DNA of 64,000 nucleotides, taken from Fodinibacter sp963730365 (GTDB taxonomy: Bacteria > Actinomycetota > Actinomycetes > Actinomycetales > Dermatophilaceae). The stretch lies in NCBI GenBank assembly GCA_963730365.1, contig CAVSRM010000005.1:124001-188000 (forward strand). The letters run 5' to 3'. A program made the position numbers and the translations under genes. Below are positions 45,202 to 55,041 of this stretch, in pieces. How positions within the stretch are numbered: the stretch's first letter is position 1; every line of letters begins with the position of its first letter. The notes under the pieces are model-generated. The model worked only from the letters and a program-made list of their open reading frames with translations. It did not search any database and was not told the origin of the DNA.

Positions 45202-48200
45202 TCAGGCGGGTAGCGGCTCGACGTCGCGGTTCGACGTCGTGGTCACGGCGGCATCGCAGAGTCGGAGGAACGAGCCCAGGGCCCTCAGCTCGTCGGGAGT
45301 TCGCGGGGAGAAGTCGGTGAGCACCCGTGAGCGGACGATGAAGGCGGAGTGCTGGCCACGCGAGATGGCGACGTTGAGGCGGTGCCGGTCGAGCAGGAAG
45401 CCCATGCCGCGCGAGACGTCGGAGTTCGAGGACGCCGCCATCGACAGGATCGCGACGGGCGCCTCCTGCCCCTGGAACTTGTCGACGGTTCCGACCTCGA
45501 CGTGCTCCAGACCGGCCTCACGCAGGGTGAGCCGCAGGCGGTCGGCCTGTCGGTTGTAGGGGGTGATGACCCTGATGTCGTGTTGCTCGAGGGGGCGGGG
45601 GCCGCTCGGTCGACCGTCCTCGCCCGGTCGACCCTCCGCACCGCGGGCCGACGGGTCGTGCCATTCGCGCCCGAGGAGGTCGCGGATCAGCTCCCGAACG
45701 GCTTCGGCCTCCTCCGGCGAGTCGTTGGAGTTGTCGCGGTGGTCGACGAGGAGCACGTGGAGGCCCGGCTGCAGGCCATCGAGGCGTCGGGCGGCAGTGA
45801 CCGACTCCTCGGAGCGGAGCTCACCCGCGTAGGCGAGGTCGGACACGGCGGCGGTCAGCGCCGGGTGCATGCGCCAGGTCGTCTCGAGGAAGTACCCGAA
45901 CCGGTCGGGGAGCACGGCGGCACCGTCGGCGAGCCACCCGAGGGCGGACTCGTCGACCGGCTGGGCGTGCACGCCGGTGGTGACCTGCGGGAGCTGCTGG
46001 GGGTCGCCGAGCAGCAGCAGGCGCTTCGCGGCGACCGACACGGCCAGGGTCTTCGCGAGGGAGAACTGCCCGGCCTCGTCGATGACGAGCAGGTCGAGCT
46101 GACCTCGCGCGACCCGCTTCTCGTTGGTGAGGTCCCACGCGCTCCCCCCGATGACGTAGCCGCGACCGGCCGCCTGGTGCCCGTCGGCGAACCGTGCGAG
46201 CTCGTCCGCCGATCGCAGAGGGGTCCACGTCGGGTCGACCGTCGCCTTGGCCGCCTTCCCGACCTGGCTCGGGTCGAGACCGGCCCGGACCACGGCCGTG
46301 AGCACGTTCTCGACGGCCGCGTGCCCTTGGGCGCAGACACCCACCGCCCATCCGAGCTCGACGAGCCGGGCGATGACGTGCGAGCCCACGTGGGTCTTGC
46401 CCGTGCCGGGGGGCCCTTGCACGGCGACGTAGGAGTCATCCATCCCCTCGAGCGAGGCACAGATGGCGTCCACGAATCGGCTCTCGCCGGAGCCGACCGC
46501 GGGCAGTGCCGCACCACCGCGCAGCCGGGGGGACCGTCGCAGGTAGAGGTCGGTGCCGGCTGTCACGGGGACCCCGCCGAGGTCGAGCACCGTGGCAGCC
46601 ACCTCGGAGAGCGCCCGGTCGAGGGAGTCGGTGCGCAACGGGCCCGGGGGCCCGAGGGCGACGGGGAGCTCGTCGTGGTCGGGGGCGGCCTTGGAGTGCT
46701 GTTCCTCGAGGGTCACGACCAGCGCCGGGCGCCCTGACGGGCCGGTGCGCTCGACCACCTCCAGCACCCGGCCGGCGCTGGGGTTCACCGTGTTGGCCTC
46801 GGTGGGCTCCGCCGGGAACGCCTCAGGACCCGCGGCCGGGTAGAGGACGTGGCACTCGCCCACGCGAGGAGCTCCGCCGGTCGCCTCGCCGGTGAGCCGC
46901 AGGGTTCGGCGGGGGTTGTGTCGGGACGACTGCTGCGACCAGTGGTTGACGACCTCGACCCGGTCCGCCACGAAGGCACCCTCGGTGCGGCGCCAGTCAC
47001 CCACCGGCAGCCTGATGCGGTCGAAGTGCTCCTGCCACTTCGGCTTGTCCTCCCGCGCGTGGAAGAGCACCGAGGAGGCCACCATGGCAGTCGCCCGCTG
47101 GCCCGGTGACCACTCCGCCGGTGGCACGTCGTCGACGAGGGCACGGATCCTCGCCTCCAGCTCGAGCGCTGCGCGGCGTTTGTCGCTCACGACGGGTTCG
47201 ACGACCTCGTGCACCGGCACCGGCTCCGGGCCGTCGCCGAAGAGCTCCGTGCGGCGCTCGATGAGCCAGTCCCGTAGGAGCAGGGTGGAGACGCAGTCGT
47301 CCTCGTTGTAGTGCGCGATCTCCGCGACCAGCTCGGCCGCCTCGTCCTCGCGGCCCTCGATCCGGGCCGCGGTGAACTGGTGGTAGACGACGATGCTCTC
47401 GGCTCCGCCCTGCAGGTCGCCCTCGCGAGCCTCCATGTAGAGCGGCTCGAGCTTCTTGATCGAGTACGAGCGTTGCGACACCCGGATGCCGGCCCGCACC
47501 ACCGCGTAGAGGTCGACGAAGACCCGGTCGCGCAGGAGCTGGTCGACCTCGTCCTCGTAGACGCCGTGTCGCGCGGCCAGCCGCAACAGGGCCGCCGGCT
47601 CGTAGGGCGCGTAGTGGTAGACGTGCAGCCCCGGCCACGCCCGGCGCCGGGCGTTGACGTGGTCGACGAAGTCGACGAGGGCCTGCTTCTCCTGCGCGCG
47701 GTCATGGGCCCAGAAGGCGCCGAAACGCCGCTCACCGCTGTCGACCTCGATGAAGCCGAACAGATACTCCAGGCCCCAGATCGCGGACCCGGGCTCCTGC
47801 CACAGCGGGTCACCCTCGAAGTCGAAGAAGATGTCTCCGGGGCTGGGGGGTGGCAGGAGCAGGCGCAGCGCCTCGGCGTCGACCACCTCGTGCCGCACGC
47901 CACCGCCGGGGTCGACCTCCTGCTCCAGCTGGAGCCGGGCCTGGTCGCGCAGCCGGGTGAGCGTGGCGTCGCGGACGTCGGGCACGGGCTCGGTGCGCTC
48001 GGCGAGCTGCTCGATGGTCGTCACCCCGGCATCGGCGAGCCGTCGGCGGGTGGGTCGGCGGACCCCTGCGACGAGCAGCACGTCGCGGCTGGCCTCGACC
48101 TCGACCTCGCACGTGGGGCACGACCCGCAGGCGAGCCACCGGTCGTCACCCCACGTAGCCGCGGCGCCGCTCGAGAGGTGCTCGGAGAGGAGGTCGTCGA

Positions 48201-48780
48201 GCCGTCGCCGGCGAGCGCGGTAGACCGGCAGGATCTCGGCAAGGGGCAGGTCCCGGACCTCCCCGTCGCCGAGCACCAACCGGGCCACCGGAGCGACGGA
48301 GACGCCCGCGTCGGTGAGCAGCGCGGCATACGCGGCGATCTGGAGGAGGCCAGGCACGGTGGCGTGCCGGGCGAGCTTGGTGTCGCTGACGAGCCACCCC
48401 CCGGGTGTGTGCTCGAGGAAGTCGGCGCGCCCGACGAAGCCTCCGTCGCAGAGGGTCGCCTGGGACAGCACCTCCGCGCCGGACGCGAGGGCGTCCAACG
48501 TCGCCGCCATCGCGGTGGCCAGGCCCGCCTCGGTGTAGTCCGGAGCGGGCAGCTGGCGAACGCCACCGGGGTGGGCCCGGTGCAGCCGGCGGAGCTCGGA
48601 CTGCTCGTGCTGGTCGCCGAGGGCCGCGACGCGGGCGAGCATCGGGTCCTCCGGGGCCTCGATGGCGGCGCGCCGACCGAGCCGCACGTCGAGCTCGGCG
48701 ACGACGGCGAACTCGCACTGGGCCGCCGTGCGCAGGTCGCTCGCGCTGATGACGAGACGCTCGCCGTCGAGGAGGAACAT
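45202..48780 (-). CDS. TM0106-family RecB-like nuclease fused to superfamily 1 helicase
   Basis: A 1192-residue protein. The N-terminal half is a TM0106-type RecB-like nuclease: GRAD at D120 and V-S-D-T-K-L (D133, K135) give the D-x(n)-D/E-x-K active site. One Cys at residue 22 and a later cluster A-C-G-S-C-P-T-C resemble the Cas4/AddB pattern that binds an Fe-S cluster. A second RNase-H-like segment (IFFDFEGDPLWQEPGSAIWG) follows. The C-terminal half is a UPF1/Dna2-like helicase with VQGPPGTGKTHVG (Walker A, about residue 790), LLVIDEAGQFS (Walker B, about 900), GDPQQLPQV and VGTVDKFQGQEAPVA. Presumably it acts in DNA or RNA end processing. Confidence 0.9.
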   Translation of the reverse strand: MFLLDGERLVISASDLRTAAQCEFAVVAELDVRLGRRAAIEAPEDPMLARVAALGDQHEQSELRRLHRAHPGGVRQLPAPDYTEAGLATAMAATLDALASGAEVLSQATLCDGGFVGRADFLEHTPGGWLVSDTKLARHATVPGLLQIAAYAALLTDAGVSVAPVARLVLGDGEVRDLPLAEILPVYRARRRRLDDLLSEHLSSGAAATWGDDRWLACGSCPTCEVEVEASRDVLLVAGVRRPTRRRLADAGVTTIEQLAERTEPVPDVRDATLTRLRDQARLQLEQEVDPGGGVRHEVVDAEALRLLLPPPSPGDIFFDFEGDPLWQEPGSAIWGLEYLFGFIEVDSGERRFGAFWAHDRAQEKQALVDFVDHVNARRRAWPGLHVYHYAPYEPAALLRLAARHGVYEDEVDQLLRDRVFVDLYAVVRAGIRVSQRSYSIKKLEPLYMEAREGDLQGGAESIVVYHQFTAARIEGREDEAAELVAEIAHYNEDDCVSTLLLRDWLIERRTELFGDGPEPVPVHEVVEPVVSDKRRAALELEARIRALVDDVPPAEWSPGQRATAMVASSVLFHAREDKPKWQEHFDRIRLPVGDWRRTEGAFVADRVEVVNHWSQQSSRHNPRRTLRLTGEATGGAPRVGECHVLYPAAGPEAFPAEPTEANTVNPSAGRVLEVVERTGPSGRPALVVTLEEQHSKAAPDHDELPVALGPPGPLRTDSLDRALSEVAATVLDLGGVPVTAGTDLYLRRSPRLRGGAALPAVGSGESRFVDAICASLEGMDDSYVAVQGPPGTGKTHVGSHVIARLVELGWAVGVCAQGHAAVENVLTAVVRAGLDPSQVGKAAKATVDPTWTPLRSADELARFADGHQAAGRGYVIGGSAWDLTNEKRVARGQLDLLVIDEAGQFSLAKTLAVSVAAKRLLLLGDPQQLPQVTTGVHAQPVDESALGWLADGAAVLPDRFGYFLETTWRMHPALTAAVSDLAYAGELRSEESVTAARRLDGLQPGLHVLLVDHRDNSNDSPEEAEAVRELIRDLLGREWHDPSARGAEGRPGEDGRPSGPRPLEQHDIRVITPYNRQADRLRLTLREAGLEHVEVGTVDKFQGQEAPVAILSMAASSNSDVSRGMGFLLDRHRLNVAISRGQHSAFIVRSRVLTDFSPRTPDELRALGSFLRLCDAAVTTTSNRDVEPLPA

Positions 48781-48908
48781 GCTCCGAACCTACCCAGCGC
48801 CTCCGACAGCGCAGCGGTGCCCCGACCCAGCGAGCCGGACCCGTGCAGCGGCCACCGCCAGAGTCGCCCGGGGAGCCGCCACCGGCCCGGACCGGGTGCT
48901 CCAGGGCC

Positions 48909-50468
48909 TCAGATCCAGCTGGGAATCCACATCCGCCAGCGCCACTGCTCGTAGGGAATCGTGTCGGCGACGTAGACGGGATGGAAGAACGCGAACAGCA
49001 GGAGGGTGAGAGCGAGGTATCCGCCGACGACCAGCCATCGGCGGCGCCACCGGCGGGGGTCCTCCTCCCGGCGACCCACCCAGAGCCCGATCATGAACGC
49101 GATGGCCAGCACCACCCACGGCTCGAAGGCCACGGCGTAGAACGTGAAGATCGTCCGGTCCTGGTAGAAGAACCACGGCAGGTACCCCCCGACGAAGCCC
49201 GCGGCGATGGCACCGGCCCGCCAGTCCCGTCGCCTGAGCCACCACCACAGCACGACGGCGAGGGCGAGGATCCCGAGCCACCACACCGAGACCGTGCCGA
49301 TCGGGTTGATCGCCGACGAGCACCGGTCGGCGGTGCAGCCGTCCACACCCGTCTCCGGGCTCTCGTAGAAGAACGAGGTCGGGCGGAGCTGGAGCATCCA
49401 CGACCACGGGTTGGACTCGTAGGGATGTGGCGTCTCCAGCGTCGTGTTGAAGGCGTAGGAGTCCTGGTGGTACTTCACCCAGTTGCGCAGCACCGGGGGC
49501 AGCCATTGCACCCCCTCGCCGGGGTTGTAGACGTCCCAGTGGCGGTGGTAGCCGTTGCTGGAGAGGAACCATCCGGTCCACGACACGGTGTAGACGACGA
49601 ACGCGGTCCCGACCATCTGGAGGGCCCCGAAGGGGCCGTCCTTGAGCAGCGCGCCCCGGGCCCAGTGCGGTACCCCCGCGGCGCGCCGCGCACCCATGTC
49701 CCACCACACGGTCATCAGGCCGAAGGCAGCGAGGAAGAACAGACCGGACCACTTCGTCCCGGTGCACAGGCCGAGTGATACCCCGGCGACCCACCGCCAG
49801 GGCCGCCACCCGAGCCAGGGCCCGCCGCCCGTCGGCCAGGTTCCGCGGGGGAGCGCCCCGACCTTCTCGGCGAGGATCGCCCGGCTGCGGTCCCGGTCGA
49901 CGAGCAGCGCCGCGAAGGCGCACAGGGCGAAGAACATCACGATGATGTCGAGGATCCCGGTGCGGGACATGACGAAGTGCGACCCCTCGAAGGCGAGGAG
50001 GAACGCGGCGATGCAGCCGAGCGCGGTGGAGCCGAACAGCCGGCGCCCCACACGTCCCACGATGAGGATCGACAGGGTGCCGACCGCGGCGACGGAGAAG
50101 CGCCAGCCCACGCCGTTGTCGGCGCCGAAGATCCACTGTCCGAAGCCGATGACCCACTTGCCGACCGGCGGGTGCACCACGAAGTCGCCGTTCGTGGAGG
50201 AGAACACGTCGGAGTCTCCGGCGACGAATGCGGCATCCGGGTCCTTGAGGGAGTCCAGCACCCGCATCTCGACGCCGTAGCGGAGCATGGAGTAGCCCTG
50301 CTTGACGTAGTAGGTCTCGTCGAAGACCAGGGCGTGCGGCCGGTCGAGGTTCCAGAACCGGAGCACCCCACCCACCAGCGCGATGAGGCCGGGACCGAGC
50401 CACCCCCAGAGCCGGTCGGTCGGTCGGAACCCGAGCAGGCGGGCGCGAAGCTCGTCCGTCCGGGTCAC
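48909..50468 (-). CDS. pmt: Dolichyl-phosphate-mannose--protein mannosyltransferase (GT39)
   Basis: A 519-residue membrane protein. The catalytic Asp-Glu pair of GT39 is at D50-E51 in LVFDETYYVKQGYSMLRYG. Loop motif VVHPPVGKW follows, with a GSHFVMSRTGILDIIVMFF helix and about ten further helices. The enzyme transfers mannose from polyprenyl-phosphate-mannose to Ser/Thr of proteins crossing the membrane via Sec. Start GTG 50468 is divergent from rsmI with only 42 bp between, the same arrangement as in mycobacteria, which supports the assignment. Confidence 0.93.
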   Translation of the reverse strand: MTRTDELRARLLGFRPTDRLWGWLGPGLIALVGGVLRFWNLDRPHALVFDETYYVKQGYSMLRYGVEMRVLDSLKDPDAAFVAGDSDVFSSTNGDFVVHPPVGKWVIGFGQWIFGADNGVGWRFSVAAVGTLSILIVGRVGRRLFGSTALGCIAAFLLAFEGSHFVMSRTGILDIIVMFFALCAFAALLVDRDRSRAILAEKVGALPRGTWPTGGGPWLGWRPWRWVAGVSLGLCTGTKWSGLFFLAAFGLMTVWWDMGARRAAGVPHWARGALLKDGPFGALQMVGTAFVVYTVSWTGWFLSSNGYHRHWDVYNPGEGVQWLPPVLRNWVKYHQDSYAFNTTLETPHPYESNPWSWMLQLRPTSFFYESPETGVDGCTADRCSSAINPIGTVSVWWLGILALAVVLWWWLRRRDWRAGAIAAGFVGGYLPWFFYQDRTIFTFYAVAFEPWVVLAIAFMIGLWVGRREEDPRRWRRRWLVVGGYLALTLLLFAFFHPVYVADTIPYEQWRWRMWIPSWI

Positions 50469-50510
50469 CGGGACATCCTAGGTCGCGTCCCACCGTGCGA
50501 GGATCGCGCC

Positions 50511-51407
50511 ATGACTGCTGGCGTCCTGGTCCTGGCGGCGACTCCGATCGGAGACCCCCGCGACGCGGCACCTCGTCTCGCCGAGGAGCTGCGGGGTGCC
50601 GACGTCGTCGCCGCGGAGGACACCCGCCGCCTCCGCCGCCTCTGCCAGGCCATCGACGCCGCTCCGACGGGCCGGGTCCTCTCCTTCCACGAGCACAACG
50701 AGGCCGAGAGGACCCCGGACCTCGTCGAGCGCCTGCTCGCTGGGGACCGGGTCCTCGTCGTCACGGATGCCGGGATGCCGTCGGTGTCGGACCCGGGGTA
50801 CAGGCTGGTTGCTGCCGCGGTCGACGTGGACGTGCGGGTCACCTGCGTGCCGGGGCCTTCCGCGGTGCTCATGGCCCTGGCCGTGTCCGGCCTGCCGGTC
50901 GACCGGTTCTGCTTCGAGGGCTTCCTGCCCCGCAAGGGTGGCGAGCGCGCCACAGCGCTGCGGGCCCTGGCCGAGGAGCCCCGGACGATGGTGTTCTTCG
51001 AGGCGCCCCACCGGCTGGCGAGGACCTTGACGGCCATGGCCGAGGTGCTGGGCCCGGACCGCCGGGCGGCGGTGTGCCGCGAGCTCACCAAGACCTACGA
51101 GGAGGTGCGCCGGGGGAGTCTGGCCGAGCTCGCGACCTGGGCCGAGGACGGGGTGCGCGGCGAGATCACCGTCGTCGTCGGCGGAGCGAGAGCACCTTCC
51201 GCGGACCTGGCCACCGAGGTGGCGAGGGTGCTCGAGCGGGTGGCCGCGGGGGAGCGGCTCAAGGAGGCGTGCGCCGAGGTGTCGCGCGCGAGCGGCTTGT
51301 CGAAGAAGGTCCTCTACGACTCGGCGCTGGAGTTCCGGGCGAGGTTGACGGGAGGTGCCGGTCCGGCCACGTCGGGCGTCGAGCCCGGCCGCCATACCGG
51401 CGGGTAA
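50511..51407 (+). CDS. rsmI: 16S rRNA (cytidine-1402-2'-O)-methyltransferase
   Basis: A 298-residue protein of normal length. TP-methylase fold: VLAATPIGDPRDAAPRLAE, DVVAAEDTRRLRRLC, SFHEHNEAER, VTDAGMPSVSDPGYRLV and PGPSAVLMALAVSGLP are the RsmI signatures, and FFEAPHRLARTL and CRELTKTYEEVRRGSL complete it. It 2'-O-methylates C1402 in the ribosomal P site. Start ATG 50511. Divergent from pmt. Confidence 0.96.
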   Translation: MTAGVLVLAATPIGDPRDAAPRLAEELRGADVVAAEDTRRLRRLCQAIDAAPTGRVLSFHEHNEAERTPDLVERLLAGDRVLVVTDAGMPSVSDPGYRLVAAAVDVDVRVTCVPGPSAVLMALAVSGLPVDRFCFEGFLPRKGGERATALRALAEEPRTMVFFEAPHRLARTLTAMAEVLGPDRRAAVCRELTKTYEEVRRGSLAELATWAEDGVRGEITVVVGGARAPSADLATEVARVLERVAAGERLKEACAEVSRASGLSKKVLYDSALEFRARLTGGAGPATSGVEPGRHTGG

Positions 51408-51467
51408 CCGGGTCAATGTCACATTGGACAGCCCGAGACTGCCCTCGCCCCCGACGGTGGCCCCGGA

Positions 51468-51480
51468 TAACCTGACCCCC
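51468..51480 (+). promoter_or_regulatory. -10 element placing sdhC on a leaderless transcript
   Basis: TAACCT (51468-51473) fits the actinobacterial -10 consensus and lies 7 bases before the GTG at 51481, so transcription is predicted to begin at the start codon itself. I see no convincing -35 and no ribosome-binding site. Confidence 0.45.
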
Positions 51481-52185
51481 GTGGCCACAACGACAGCACC
51501 TCCGCGTCCCGCGACGGCCCGCCGCACCACCATCGCCCTGAAGATCCTCATGGCGGGGACTGGACTGGTGTTCGTCGGGTACGTCCTCCTGCACATGTAC
51601 GGCAACCTCAAGCTGCTCGTCGGCGAGGAGGCCTTCAACTCCTACGCCGAGCACCTGAGGACCATCGGGGAGCCGTTCCTCCCGTATGCCGGCCTGCTGT
51701 GGATCATCCGGGTCGTCCTGGTGCTCAGCCTCGTCGGGCACGTCTACGCCGCGTTCGCCCTGTGGAGCCGCGCCGGAACAGCTCGCCGCACCAAGTACGC
51801 AGCGGTCAAGACGGCGTCGCGCACGATGTGGATGCGCTGGGGCGGAGTGTTCCTCCTGCTGTTCCTCGTGTGGCACCTGCTGCAGTTCACGATCGTCAAG
51901 TTCTCCGCCAACCCCGACGCGACCGGGCCCGACGTGACCAACAACCCCTATCAGCTCGTCTACGCGAGCTTCGAGGTCCCCTGGGTCACGCTGATCTACG
52001 TCCTGGCCATGGGCGCGCTCGCGCTCCACCTGTCCCACGGCGTGTTCAGCGCCCTGCAGACCCTCGGCTGGACGGGAACCGCGGCCGCGTACAGCCGGGC
52101 GAAGTTGGCCGGCTACGTGCTCGCGGCCCTCATCGCGGTCGGCTTCCTCATCCCGCCGCTGGCCATCCTCTTCGGCCTGATCTAA
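51481..52185 (+). CDS. sdhC: Succinate dehydrogenase / fumarate reductase cytochrome b subunit
   Basis: A 234-residue single-anchor (type B) cytochrome b subunit with five helices. Candidate haem ligands are the histidines in YVLLHMYGNLK, LVGHVYAAF, FLVWHLLQF and LHLSHGVFSALQTLG, enough for two haems b. It anchors SdhA and SdhB and exchanges electrons with the quinone pool. GTG 51481 is chosen because a -10 element precedes it at leaderless distance. sdhA begins 12 bp downstream, with AAGGAGG just upstream of its ATG. Confidence 0.93.
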   Translation: MATTTAPPRPATARRTTIALKILMAGTGLVFVGYVLLHMYGNLKLLVGEEAFNSYAEHLRTIGEPFLPYAGLLWIIRVVLVLSLVGHVYAAFALWSRAGTARRTKYAAVKTASRTMWMRWGGVFLLLFLVWHLLQFTIVKFSANPDATGPDVTNNPYQLVYASFEVPWVTLIYVLAMGALALHLSHGVFSALQTLGWTGTAAAYSRAKLAGYVLAALIAVGFLIPPLAILFGLI

Positions 52186-52197
52186 GGAGGCACCGTC

Positions 52198-54198
52198 ATG
52201 ACCCAGACCCCCGTCAACCCCGGCATCGCCCACGGTCTCTACACCGAGGGCGAGACGATCGCCGACACCAAGGCGCCTCCGGGCCCCATCAAGGACAAGT
52301 GGACGACACGCACCTTCGAGGCCGCGCTGGTCAACCCCGCCAACCGCCGCAAGCTGTCGGTCATCATCGTCGGCACCGGACTGGCCGGCGCCTCGGCGGC
52401 CGCGACCATGGGTGAGGCCGGCTACAACGTCAAGTCCTTCTGCTACCAGGACTCCCCGCGACGGGCGCACTCGATCGCCGCGCAGGGCGGTATCAACGCC
52501 GCGAAGAACTACAAGGAGGACGGCGACTCCGTCTACCGGCTGTTCTACGACACGGTGAAGGGCGGCGACTACCGGTCGCGCGAGACCAACGTCTACCGTC
52601 TCGCCGAGGTCAGCGCGAACATCATCGACCAGTGCGTCGCCCAGGGGGTGCCCTTCGCCCGCGAGTACGGTGGGCTCCTCGACAACCGGTCCTTCGGGGG
52701 GGTCCAGGTCTCGCGCACCTTCTACGCCCGCGGCCAGACCGGCCAGCAGCTCCTCATCGGTGCGTACCAGGCCCTGGAGCGGCAGGTCGCCGCCGGCACC
52801 GTCGAGCAGTTCACCCGGCACGAGATGCTCGAGCTCATCGTCGAGGACGGCCGGGCGCGCGGCATCATCGCCCGCGACCTGGTCACGGGCGAGATCGAGA
52901 CCCACCTCGCGGATGCCGTGGTGCTCGCCTCCGGCGGCTACGGCAACGTCTTCTTCCTCTCCACCAACGCGATGGGGTGCAACGTCACGGCCTCGTGGCG
53001 GGCACACCGCAAGGGCGCCTACATGGCCAACCCCTGCTACACGCAGATCCACCCGACCTGCATCCCGGTGTCGGGCGACCACCAGAGCAAGCTCACCCTG
53101 ATGTCGGAGTCACTGCGCAACGACGGCCGGATCTGGGTGCCGAAGAACCGTGAGGACTGCGACAAGGACCCGCGCGACATCCCCGAGGAGGACCGCGACT
53201 ACTACCTCGAGCGGATCTACCCCAGCTTCGGCAACCTCGTGCCCCGAGACATCGCCTCTCGACAGGCCAAGAACGTCTGCGACGAGGGCCGTGGTGTCGG
53301 TCCGGTCGTCGGTGACTTCCGCCGCGGGGTCTACCTCGACTTCGCCGATGCCATCGGGAGGATGGGCCAGGCCACCGTCGAGGCGAAGTACGGCAACCTC
53401 TTCGACATGTACGCCCGGATCACGGGGGAGAACCCGTACGAGGTGCCGATGCGGATCTACCCCGCGGTGCACTACGTCATGGGTGGCCTCTGGGTCGACT
53501 ACGACCTGCAGTCCAGCATCCCCGGCCTGTTCGTGACCGGCGAGGCGAACTTCTCCGACCACGGGGCCAACCGGCTCGGCGCCTCGGCGCTGATGCAGGG
53601 GCTCGCCGACGGCTACTTCGTCCTCCCCAACACGATCCGCGACTACCTCGCCAAGGGCCCGTACGAGCCGTTGTCGGCCGACACGGCCTCCGTCGCGCAG
53701 GCCCGCGAGGCTGTGGAGGAGCGCACCCAGCGACTGCTCGCGGTGCGTGGTGAGCGCAGCGTCGACTCCTTCCACAAGGAGCTCGGCAACATCATGTGGG
53801 AGTACTGCGGCATGGAGCGCACCGAGGAGGGTCTGCTCAAGGCCATCGACCTCATCCGCGGCCTGCGCGAGGAGTTCTGGCGCAACGTGCGGGTGCTCGG
53901 CTCGGCCGACACGCTCAACCAGAGCCTCGAGAAGGCCGGCCGCGTCGCCGACTTCCTCGAGCTCGGCGAGCTGATGTGCATCGACGCCCTCCACCGCAGG
54001 GAGTCCTGCGGCGGCCACTTCCGCGGCGAGTCCCAGACCGAGGACGGCGAGGCGCTGCGCCACGACGACGAGTTCCTCTACGTCGCGGCCTGGGAGTTCG
54101 GCGGCGGTGAGACCGACGGCCTGATGGGTTCCCCGGTGCTCCACAAGGAGGACCTCGCCTACGAAGCCATCGAGCTGAAGCAGCGGAGCTACAAGTAA
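52198..54198 (+). CDS. sdhA: Succinate dehydrogenase / fumarate reductase flavoprotein subunit
   Basis: A 666-residue flavoprotein. FAD-binding GTGLAGASAAATMGEAG, the covalent-flavin His region RAHSIAAQGGINAAKNY, substrate-site QIHPTCIPVSGDH, and C-terminal FAD motif GANRLGASALMQGLADGYF. The length and sequence style are those of the type-B enzyme with a single cytochrome subunit, which can work as dehydrogenase or, with menaquinone, need membrane potential to oxidise succinate. The second gene of sdhCAB, with a strong ribosome-binding site. Confidence 0.96.
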   Translation: MTQTPVNPGIAHGLYTEGETIADTKAPPGPIKDKWTTRTFEAALVNPANRRKLSVIIVGTGLAGASAAATMGEAGYNVKSFCYQDSPRRAHSIAAQGGINAAKNYKEDGDSVYRLFYDTVKGGDYRSRETNVYRLAEVSANIIDQCVAQGVPFAREYGGLLDNRSFGGVQVSRTFYARGQTGQQLLIGAYQALERQVAAGTVEQFTRHEMLELIVEDGRARGIIARDLVTGEIETHLADAVVLASGGYGNVFFLSTNAMGCNVTASWRAHRKGAYMANPCYTQIHPTCIPVSGDHQSKLTLMSESLRNDGRIWVPKNREDCDKDPRDIPEEDRDYYLERIYPSFGNLVPRDIASRQAKNVCDEGRGVGPVVGDFRRGVYLDFADAIGRMGQATVEAKYGNLFDMYARITGENPYEVPMRIYPAVHYVMGGLWVDYDLQSSIPGLFVTGEANFSDHGANRLGASALMQGLADGYFVLPNTIRDYLAKGPYEPLSADTASVAQAREAVEERTQRLLAVRGERSVDSFHKELGNIMWEYCGMERTEEGLLKAIDLIRGLREEFWRNVRVLGSADTLNQSLEKAGRVADFLELGELMCIDALHRRESCGGHFRGESQTEDGEALRHDDEFLYVAAWEFGGGETDGLMGSPVLHKEDLAYEAIELKQRSYK

Positions 54199-54265
54199 CG
54201 CACGGGGGCTTCGACCCCCCGTGACCCCCGACCCCCCGACGGTGCACGATGCAAGGAATCGACGA

Positions 54266-55009
54266 ATGAACCTCACCCTGAAGATCTGGCGCCAGACCGG
54301 GCCGTCCGACAAGGGCGACCTCGTCACCTACGAGGTCGCGGACATCAGCGAGGACATGAGCTTCCTCGAGATGCTCGACGTCCTCAACGAGCAGCTCAAC
54401 GCCAAGGGCGAGGAGCCCGTGGCGTTCGACTCGGACTGCCGCGAAGGCATCTGCGGGCAGTGCGGCCTGATGATCTCCGGTGAGGCGCACGGCCCCGAGA
54501 AGACCACGACCTGCCAGCTGCACATGCGCAGCTTCAAGGACGGCGAGACCATCACGATCGAGCCGTGGCGTGCCAACGCCTTCCCCGTCATCCGCGACCT
54601 CGTCGTCGACCGGGGCGCCTTCGACCGCATCGTGCAGGCCGGCGGCTACATCTCGGTCAACACCGGCTCCGCACCGGACGCGCACGCGACGCTCGTGCCG
54701 AAGCCGGCGGCCGACCGGGCCTTCGTGGCCGCGGAGTGCATCGGGTGCGGTGCGTGTGTGGCGGCCTGCCCCAACGCCAGCGCGATGCTGTTCATGGGCG
54801 CCAAGGTCACCCACCTCTCCGAGCTGCCCCAGGGCCAGCCGGAGCGGATGGCGCGGGTCGTCTCGATGGTGGGGCAGCACGACCACGAGGGCTTCGGCGG
54901 GTGCACCAACGTCGGTGCCTGCTCCCAGGCCTGCCCCAAGGGCATCCCCCAGGACGTCATCTCGACCCTCAACAAGGACCTCCGCTCGGCCCTTCGCACC
55001 GGCCACTGA
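54266..55009 (+). CDS. sdhB: Succinate dehydrogenase / fumarate reductase iron-sulfur subunit
   Basis: A 247-residue protein. The [2Fe-2S] motif is SDCREGICGQCGLMISG with a later C in TTTCQLHM. The [4Fe-4S]/[3Fe-4S] motifs are AECIGCGACVAACPN and CTNVGACSQACPKGIP. ATG 54266 is selected over the earlier in-frame start at 54221 because AAGGA precedes it by 9 bases and the family begins at MNLTLKIWRQ. Last gene of the operon, followed by a long hairpin. Confidence 0.95.
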   Translation: MNLTLKIWRQTGPSDKGDLVTYEVADISEDMSFLEMLDVLNEQLNAKGEEPVAFDSDCREGICGQCGLMISGEAHGPEKTTTCQLHMRSFKDGETITIEPWRANAFPVIRDLVVDRGAFDRIVQAGGYISVNTGSAPDAHATLVPKPAADRAFVAAECIGCGACVAACPNASAMLFMGAKVTHLSELPQGQPERMARVVSMVGQHDHEGFGGCTNVGACSQACPKGIPQDVISTLNKDLRSALRTGH

Positions 55010-55041
55010 CCTCCCCGCCTCACTGGCCTCCCCTCCGACAT

